This document shows, piece after piece, positions 22,422 to 28,717 of a stretch of 28,717 nt of DNA. The notes below the pieces were generated by a model, which worked only from the letters and a program-made list of their open reading frames with translations, did no database searches and was not told where the DNA came from. A program made the position numbers and the translations under genes. Numbering within the stretch: position 1 is the first letter of the stretch; every line of letters starts with the position of its first letter. This DNA is from CBDIHP01 sp965279195 (GTDB taxonomy: Bacteria > Planctomycetota > Planctomycetia > Isosphaerales > Isosphaeraceae), in assembly GCA_965279195.1 (NCBI GenBank), contig CBDIHP010000007.1:1-28717 (forward strand), in the 5' to 3' direction.

Positions 22422-25142
22422 TCAGGCGGCGACGGGCGACTGCATGCCGAGGTAGCGGCGCCAGGTGGCGGCGGCGCCGAAGCCCATCGTCACGAGGGCG
22501 ACGGAGGCGACGAGTCCCTGCGAGCCGCCCTCGGCGAAGCCGTAGCTGTGCAGCCCGACGCCGAGGACGAAGTTCACGCCGTACCAGGCCATCAGGACCG
22601 ACATGAAGCAGACAACCGACGACAGGATGAGCGTGGATGTGTTGATCCAGCCGGCGAACCGGCCGTGGAGCGGGATCAGGTAGACCAGCAGGGTGATGAG
22701 CGCCCAGACTTCCTTGGGATCCCAGCCCCAGAACCGGCCCCAGGAGTAGTCGGCCCAGACGCCGCCGAGGATGGTCCCGGCCGCGACGAGGAGCACGCCC
22801 ACCTGCATGGCGCGATAGGTGTAGCTCGACAGCGGCTTGATGAGGTTCGCCGTGTTCTGCATGGCGGCCTCGCGGGCGGTCAGCCTTGGGCCCTCGGCCT
22901 GCCGCGAGCGGACGGCGGCGAGCACCGAACTCTTGGCCGGCGGCGGGGCGGTCGCGACGGCGCCTCCCGCTGCGGCGGTCGCGACGGCGGCCTCGGATTT
23001 GTAGCTGCCCGCTTCCCAGCCGGCCTCGGCCGAGGCGGCCAGCTCGGCGTGCTCGGACAGCTGGCTGGACGCGGCGAGCCGCTCCGAGTCGGACTCGTGG
23101 AAGAAGGCCCAGCTCAGGATCTCGCCGACGAGGGCGAACGCGCCGGTCGAGGCGGCGACGAGGCCGACGGCGAAGCAGCCAGCGAAGGGGTAGAAGCCGT
23201 AGTCCTTGACCGCCTGGCCGAGGTCGAGGTCGCCGAACGACCCATAGATCCCCGCCACGCCGACGGCGGCCAGCGGGGCGCCCCAGAAGATCGGCGAGAC
23301 GAGCTTCGGCAGGCTCGGAGCCCGGCGGTAGGTCGCCGTCAGGTAGAAGACGCTGGCGATCAGGCCGAGCACCAGGGCCAGGGCGAACGCGGCGTAGCTG
23401 GAGACGATCGTGAGGACGTGGATCGTCAGCCAGAGGTTGCTCCGCAGCACCGGCTGGAGGGCCTTGATATTCGGGTCGAGGATGCTGCTGGAGTTATAAG
23501 CGATCAGCGTGGTGAGGAACCCGAGGGTGGTCGCCGCCATGGCGATGTAGGTCTTCGGGTAGATGCCTTCGAGGATCAGGCCGAGGAAGGCCCCGACGAG
23601 GGCGACCCAGATGACGGTCTCATACATGTTCGTCACCGGGGCCCAGCCGGAGATGGCCACCCGCAGGTAGAAGCCGTAGATCTCCAGGCCGATGCCGCCC
23701 ACGAACCCCGCCAGGCCCACGAAGTAGGCCGCCTTCGCGAGGTAGGCGAAGGAGGACTCGCGGCCGACCGCGGCGCCCACGGCCGAGATCAGCAGGCTGG
23801 TCAGCAGGACCACCGCGCCGAGGCCGAAGGCGTACTGGCAGAGGTAGAAGGGTGCGAATGAGTTGAAGTGGGCCTCCTGCGCCATCTTCGCGTCGCTCGG
23901 GTAATTGACCGAGTTGACGGCGGTGCCGAGGGCGTGGGCGGCCTGGATCACGGCGTCGGACGAGGCGAGCGAGACCTGGCCGGGGTTCTTCTGCTCGTCG
24001 GCCTGCCAGGCGTCGTAGGCCTTCCGGAGCGACTCGACCCTGTCCGTCGGGTAGCCGGCGGCCTGGAGGGTCTCGACCTTCTCCTTGAGCACCACCGGCA
24101 GCGGCACCCAGGCGGCCTTGTCGCGGAGCCAGAGCTTGAACTTGTTGTTGAACTCGGCGTTCTTGCCGCCGATCTCGTCGTGGTCCTTGACCGGGAGGTT
24201 TTCCAGGAATTTGCTGACCGTGGCGAGGGCGTCCATCTCGACCGGGGAAAGGGCCATCCGGCCCTGCTCCTGGAACTTGGTCACCGCGTTCGCATAGAAC
24301 TTCAAGTACGCGTCGCTGTCCTGCAGGAACGGCCGGGGCATTCCCAGGATCTGGAGCTGGGAGAGCACCTGGCCGTCGCGGTGGACGCGGTAGCGGAAGT
24401 AGTTCGTGCCGACGTCGAACGCCTTGCGTTCCAGCTCGGAGAGCTTGGGCTTGCCGCCGGACATGGCACCGGCCTCGCCGCCCTTCTCGCTCAGCTCGCT
24501 GATCCACTCGTTGAAGGAGTGGCGGTGGCCGTCGACGGTGACGACGGCCTTCTCGAGGTCGTTGGGGGAGAGCCACTTGGTCTCCTCGCCGAGCTGGGTG
24601 GCCAGGCGGAAGAGGGCCTTGCCGTCGGCATCGGCCAGCTTGGAGCCGGCGAGCAGGCTCTTGAGGTCGGTGTGGCTGATCTGGGGCTTGTCGGCGAGGT
24701 CGAGGAGCGCCTTGCGGTCCGCGGCCGAGGTGGTCGCCTTGTCGGCGATGGCCTTGAGCTCGACCTTGACGTTCTCGGCGAGGATCACCTGCTTGAGCGG
24801 CAGGTACTCGACGAGGATGAACTTCTGATCATCCCAGAATTCGGGGCGGGCGGCCCAGTCGAGGAAGGCCCCGACGGGGGACCAGGTGGAGACGACGTCG
24901 CCCTTCTCGTCGCGGAACTTGATGGTCTCGCGGCTGTAGATGACCTTGATCTCCTCGCGGGCCACCGTGTCGAGCGGCTTGACCCGTCCGGAGTGCATGA
25001 TCGGCAGCTTGCCGATGGCGTCGTAGGCCGGCCCGTAGCCGTACTGGGCGGCCTTGGATTCGGCCGCCGGCGCCCGGGTCGGCTCGACCAGGATCAGGGG
25101 GGCGACCGCCAGGACGGCGGCCCAACCGAAGAGTCGTCGCAT
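22422..25142 (-). CDS. ccsA: Cytochrome c biogenesis protein CcsA/ResC with large N-terminal region
   Basis: The protein is 906 residues, far longer than a simple CcsA of roughly 300-400. After a signal-like start it has IMHSGRVKPLDTVAREEI (about 48-65), a motif seen in planctomycete and Bacteroidetes cytochrome c assembly proteins, then about 400 residues of largely soluble sequence. The membrane part follows with several spans, GWAPVTNMYETVIW and NLWLTIHVLTIVSSYAAF (likely heme-ligand His). An Ala-rich linker leads to the tryptophan-rich WWD motif WGRFWGWDPKEVWALITLL near the end. With ResB it delivers heme to apocytochromes c on the outer face of the membrane (System II). A GGGAG precedes the ATG at 25142. 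It lies 73 bases downstream of resB on the same strand, probably one operon. Confidence 0.93.
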   Translation of the reverse strand: MRRLFGWAAVLAVAPLILVEPTRAPAAESKAAQYGYGPAYDAIGKLPIMHSGRVKPLDTVAREEIKVIYSRETIKFRDEKGDVVSTWSPVGAFLDWAARPEFWDDQKFILVEYLPLKQVILAENVKVELKAIADKATTSAADRKALLDLADKPQISHTDLKSLLAGSKLADADGKALFRLATQLGEETKWLSPNDLEKAVVTVDGHRHSFNEWISELSEKGGEAGAMSGGKPKLSELERKAFDVGTNYFRYRVHRDGQVLSQLQILGMPRPFLQDSDAYLKFYANAVTKFQEQGRMALSPVEMDALATVSKFLENLPVKDHDEIGGKNAEFNNKFKLWLRDKAAWVPLPVVLKEKVETLQAAGYPTDRVESLRKAYDAWQADEQKNPGQVSLASSDAVIQAAHALGTAVNSVNYPSDAKMAQEAHFNSFAPFYLCQYAFGLGAVVLLTSLLISAVGAAVGRESSFAYLAKAAYFVGLAGFVGGIGLEIYGFYLRVAISGWAPVTNMYETVIWVALVGAFLGLILEGIYPKTYIAMAATTLGFLTTLIAYNSSSILDPNIKALQPVLRSNLWLTIHVLTIVSSYAAFALALVLGLIASVFYLTATYRRAPSLPKLVSPIFWGAPLAAVGVAGIYGSFGDLDLGQAVKDYGFYPFAGCFAVGLVAASTGAFALVGEILSWAFFHESDSERLAASSQLSEHAELAASAEAGWEAGSYKSEAAVATAAAGGAVATAPPPAKSSVLAAVRSRQAEGPRLTAREAAMQNTANLIKPLSSYTYRAMQVGVLLVAAGTILGGVWADYSWGRFWGWDPKEVWALITLLVYLIPLHGRFAGWINTSTLILSSVVCFMSVLMAWYGVNFVLGVGLHSYGFAEGGSQGLVASVALVTMGFGAAATWRRYLGMQSPVAA

Positions 25143-25215
25143 CAGGATCTCCCGGCGTATGCCTCGGAGTTTGGTGTTCGGGCGGTCGTCCCGCGAAGTA
25201 CGGCTGGATATCGGA

Positions 25216-27389
25216 TCAGAGGTCGATGATGTTGTCGGCCGGGGCGGGCTTGTCCCCGGCGGCGGCGGTTCCATTGGCGGCGCGGCCGTTGGCGTGGCCG
25301 TTCGCCTTGGCGGAGAGCCGGGAGAGCTTGGCCTCGGCCCGCTCGCGCTCCTTCTTGCCGCCGTCGGTGAAGACGCCGGCACGCATGTAGAACTGAACGA
25401 ACGTCCCGAGCACCACCAGGAGGCAGCCGAGGTAGATCACCGGCCGGCCCGGGTGCGTCGCGACCTGGAAGACCGACTGGAACTCGCCCGTCTCGCGGCC
25501 CGTCTGTGGGTCCACGTGGCGGATGTAGCTCGACTGGTAGAACGTCCAGCCCTTGTGGTGCATGGGCTCGTTCATGGTGATGGTGACCGGCTTGTCCTTG
25601 ATCTGGGAGACCTCGTCGCTCAGCCGGACCTTGCTGGTGAAGCTGGAGGCCTGCGCGGTGCCGGGGTCGAAGCCGACGTCGAAGTCGTCGAGCTTGACGT
25701 TGAAGCCCAGCTCGCGGCGGTCGCAGTCGAAGGCGACCTGGTAGGGCTTGCCGTCGACGGTGATCGTCTGGAACTGCGGCTCCAGGCCGGGCGGGCGGCG
25801 GACCCAGACTTCCTTCGTGTCGTTCCCGACGGTGATCTCCAGGAGCGCGGCGGCCAGGCCGTTGCCCATCTGCTCCTTGGGCATCACGACGGATTCGCAG
25901 ATGTCCTTCTCGACACCCGAGAGGAGGTACTCGTTGACCTGGAAGGTCAGGGTGACCGGCTGCTTGTCGTTGCCGCCGAAGGCGACGACGTCCTTGTTCT
26001 TCTCCAGGTCGCCCTTGGTCCGGATGACGGCGGGCTTGCCCTGCTCGCCGCGGCCCCAGACGCGGTAGACGAGCTCGCCGTCGGGGGCGCCCATGACCTC
26101 GATGACGCCGAAACGGCCGCTCATCGGGGCGCCGCCGGAGCTGCCGAGCGAGGGGGCGAGGTGGTAGCCGACGCTGATGATCGGCTCGGGCGGCTTGCCG
26201 CCAGCGTTCGCGCCGCTGATCACGCTGGGGACCATCGGCAGGAAGCCGAAGCCGTTGTGGTCGACCTGGCGGGGCCGTCCCCCTTCTTGACCTTGAACTG
26301 GGCGACCCGCAGCATCACGTCACCGAGCAGCCGGGAGAGCTGGGGGTCCTCGAGCGGGACGTTGCTGAGCTTCGAGAAGGCGACCGTGATGTCGCTGTCA
26401 GGCAGCGGGAACGATTGCCCGGCCTTGGATTCGTCGATGGGCCAGTCGACAAACCTCGACTTGCCGGCCTTGTCGACGTAGCGGAGCCGGGCGGTGCCGA
26501 GCTCGCCGTCGATCTTCGGCGGGTTGAGGAAGTCTCGACCATCTCCGGCTTATCGACATACAGGAATGCGAACTGGGCCGGGCCGGCGTTCTTGACCGCG
26601 CGATAGAGCCGGGTGTCGGGGGGCACTTCGAGCCAGCGGTCGTGCTCGCTCTGGATCACGTCCATCATCTGGGACGAGCCCGGCGGCTTGATCTTGGGCC
26701 GGAGCGAGATCATCGGCTGGCCGCCGTCCCCCTTGACGTGGATGGTCTTGGGGATCGAGGCGGCGTAGTAGGACTTGACCCCGACCTTGAACGGGTCCTT
26801 GGGGGCCGAGATGAGCTGATAGCGGCCGGGCTCCCAGTCGAAGGGGCCGCCGTGCAGGGGGAGGACGAACTCCGACTCCTGCTTGCCGGTCTGGGGGTCG
26901 AGCGGCCGGAGTCGGATCATCGTGGCGTCGTTGCGGACGAGGGTGGTCGAGTTCTGGCCTTCGAGCATGGCCACCTGCCCCTCGTCCGCCGTGCGGGCGT
27001 CCCACCAGGAGCCGAGGATCAGGACGATCAGGCCAATGTGGGTGATGACGAACCCGGTCTGGCGTTTGGTCCAGGGGTATCGGATCGTCGCCGCGCAGGT
27101 GACGTTGATCCCCAGGAAGGCGAGCAGGATCTCGAACCATCTGGTCCGATAGATGTATTCATTGACCGCGGCGGTCCGTAGCGCGACTCGAAGAAGGTCG
27201 CGAAGCTGAGGACGCCGGCGAGCAGGGTCAGGACGATGACGGCGAGCTTGACCGACGCGAAGAAGCGGTAGATCGAGTCGACGACCATCAGGGGGCCCGG
27301 GGGCGGGTTCCCCTTGCCCTTGCCGGAGTTGGCGGGGGCTTGGCGGCGACGGGGGGGCCCTGCTGGGATTTCTTGGTGGCGGTCGCCAT
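25216..27389 (-). CDS. resB: Cytochrome c biogenesis protein ResB (four frame changes)
   Basis: Read through four single-base losses this is one protein of about 725 residues. It has a Lys/Pro-rich N-terminus and three membrane spans (LAVIVLTLLAGVLSFATFF, WFEILLAFLGINVTCAATI, GFVITHIGLIVLILGSWW). A long periplasmic domain follows, with GWTFYQSSY near its end, and a last span, PVIYLGCLLVVLGTFVQFYM. This is the ResB/Ccs1 topology, and the family's partner CcsA follows directly. The frame changes fall near 27335-27350, 27165-27178, 26530-26540 and 26265-26280, mostly in C or G runs. In each case the matching sequence resumes in the next frame, so either consensus errors or a recently inactivated gene explains them. 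Since this gene is needed for cytochrome c, errors seem likelier. The ATG at 27389 is preferred; an in-frame ATG at MVVDSIYRFF is the fallback. Confidence 0.85.
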
Positions 27390-27618
27390 GGGGCAGACAC
27401 CCTGGGTGTGGCGGGCGGGTGGGCAGGGTCAACGACCGAGGCGGGGCGGGCGTCCCTGGCGCGTCAACACGCGAGCCTTGGGATTGTAGTCGAAAGGCGA
27501 CGTCCGGGCCAGACAACCCCTCGCCGGCGGCCGTCGCCTTTCCCCTATTACGTCGCGAGGGCCGCGATCGTTTGCGGGGACCGACCTAATTCGATCATTG
27601 TGGCCCCGACCCCCAGCG

Positions 27619-28717
27619 TCAAGGGTGGTCCTGCGGATTGACCGGGGCGTAGCGGAAGGTGTTGTCCCAGAGCCGGTCGAGGGTCTGGAGGGCCTCCGCC
27701 GGGGGGATCGCAACCAGTTTGCCCTTCTCGTCTTGCCGCGCCAGGCCGAGCCGGTAGAGCTTGCTCGTGGCGTCCTCGATCTCGAAGTTGATCACGGTCC
27801 CCGTCTTCTCCTTCAGGAACGCCTCGATCTCCCGGTCGAGCTGCCTGACCGTGTACTGACGCCCCTGCGAATTCGCCCGCCAGAGGAAGAAATAGGACAA
27901 CATGGTCTCCTTATATTCTTCTTCCTCGGCGGAGTCGATGAGGCGGGTGAGGACGCTGGAGTTGTTGGCCAGGGTGAGGTAGTAGAGGCTCCGGATCATG
28001 TGCGACAGGTGCTTGTGCTTGGCGCGCTGGAAGCCGAAGAAGCTGTTCATGCTGGCGGTGATGGGGGCCAGCATGACGGGGATCATGGCCGGGTTCATGA
28101 GCGAGATCGAGGCTGGCGGCGAGGATCTTGAAGGCGAAGGTCGAGCCGCCGACGATCAGGGGCGAGGCGATCTGGGCCTGGTCGATCTTCCGCATCTTGA
28201 CCTTGGTCCCCTGCTCGGGGAGGTGCATCTCCAGGTCGACGTGGGGGACATCCTTGAACATCCGGAGGTAGACCACGTCGCTGCGGGCCATGTGGCCGAG
28301 CTTGCTCTCGGGACGGAACTTGAGCAGGATCACCATCCGCTGGTAGGCGTCGAGCAGGACGGTCCGCTTGAGGAACTTGCTCCTGAGCCCTCGATACATG
28401 CGAGGGATCCGGGTGAAGCCACGGACGTAGACGTAGAGGTGCTCGAAGAGGCTGAAGTCGGGCTCGTAGTTCAGGCCGATTTCGTTGGGGGCCTCGATGG
28501 CGGACTGGATGACCTCGGAGTCGAGCATCCGGTAGTTGGCCCGCTCCAGGGCCGACCGGAAGGGGACGAGGAACTGGTCGTCGGACTCCTCGGTCCGGGC
28601 GCGGGAGAACTCGGGGAGCTTGACGTAGTCGGAGTCGGGGTCGAGGGGGGCGTAGAGTTCCTTGAGCTCGCGGAGCCGCTCGTAGAATTCGCTGTGGAAG
28701 ATGGCCCCGAGGAGCGG
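27619..28717 (-). CDS. DUF3754 (TMEM143-like) protein, 5' part outside the window, one frame change
   Basis: The gene enters from the right edge and ends at 27619. The upstream part, in one frame, holds LLGAIFHSEFYERLREL, SDDQFLVPFRSALERANY and FKDVPHVDLEMHLPEQGTK. The downstream part holds NPAMIPVMLAPITASMNSFFGF (membrane-like) and then KHKHLSHMIRSLYYLTLANN, VLTRLIDSAEEEEYKETML and a C-terminal winged-helix-like stretch. These are the hallmarks of DUF3754, a family of unknown function shared with mitochondrial TMEM143. The frame changes near 28112-28116; removing one base there joins FKILAA to SISLMNPAM without a break. The start is not visible. The 229 bases between this gene and resB show no gene. 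Confidence 0.82.

Overview
The window is GC-rich, densely coded bacterial DNA that looks like a chromosome segment of a planctomycete, probably Isosphaeraceae-like. This is inferred from the gene repertoire: a ThuA-domain secreted protein, a Tat-exported sugar phosphate isomerase, a multi-domain Ser/Thr kinase with RDD membrane domains, and a large CcsA protein carrying an HSGRVKPLD-type N-terminal region. The abundance of short palindromic intergenic repeats fits the same picture. I saw no rRNA, tRNA, CRISPR array, transposase or phage gene.

Layout. (1) 1-1900: a secreted ThuA-domain protein and a divergent small secreted protein of unknown function. (2) 1897-9182: the most interesting block. 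Five minus-strand genes encode a zinc-ribbon/YbjN-like protein, a small helical protein, an SPFH (band 7) protein with a C-terminal zinc ribbon, a Ser/Gly-rich lipoprotein resembling YgiB/YjfM, and a YgiC/YjfC-type ATP-grasp (glutathionylspermidine-synthase-like) protein. A divergent plus-strand gene encodes zinc ribbon-kinase-RDD-pseudokinase-RDD. Three of these products carry a CxxC...CxxC ribbon, so I propose a membrane-associated signalling or envelope-maintenance module. (3) 9378-13680: a sugar phosphate isomerase, then the overlapping genes pabB-pabC-NIF3 (p-aminobenzoate/folate branch). (4) 13874-18796: glmU (minus), then gatC-gatA-gatB (plus), the amidotransferase for Gln-/Asn-tRNA. 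(5) 18850-22350: Tat-exported isomerase, secreted cupin, an AP-superfamily phosphodiesterase and a DUF309 protein. (6) 22422-27389: ccsA and resB, the System II cytochrome c assembly pair. (7) 27619 to the window end: a DUF3754 (TMEM143-like) gene that runs off the edge.

Two themes cut across the genes. First, several genes are continuous by homology but broken by single-base frame changes: one near 1090, three in the kinase, four in resB and one in the DUF3754 gene. They mostly sit in G/C-rich runs, which suggests consensus errors, although real decay cannot be excluded from sequence alone. Second, intergenic regions hold at least four families of short inverted-repeat elements, and every convergent gene junction in the window (1619-1896, 9183-9377, 13681-13873, 19729-19849, 22351-22421) contains a palindromic element. 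At 19725-19853 the stop codons of both flanking genes lie inside the repeat ends. These elements probably act as bidirectional terminators or are miniature mobile elements that settled at gene ends.
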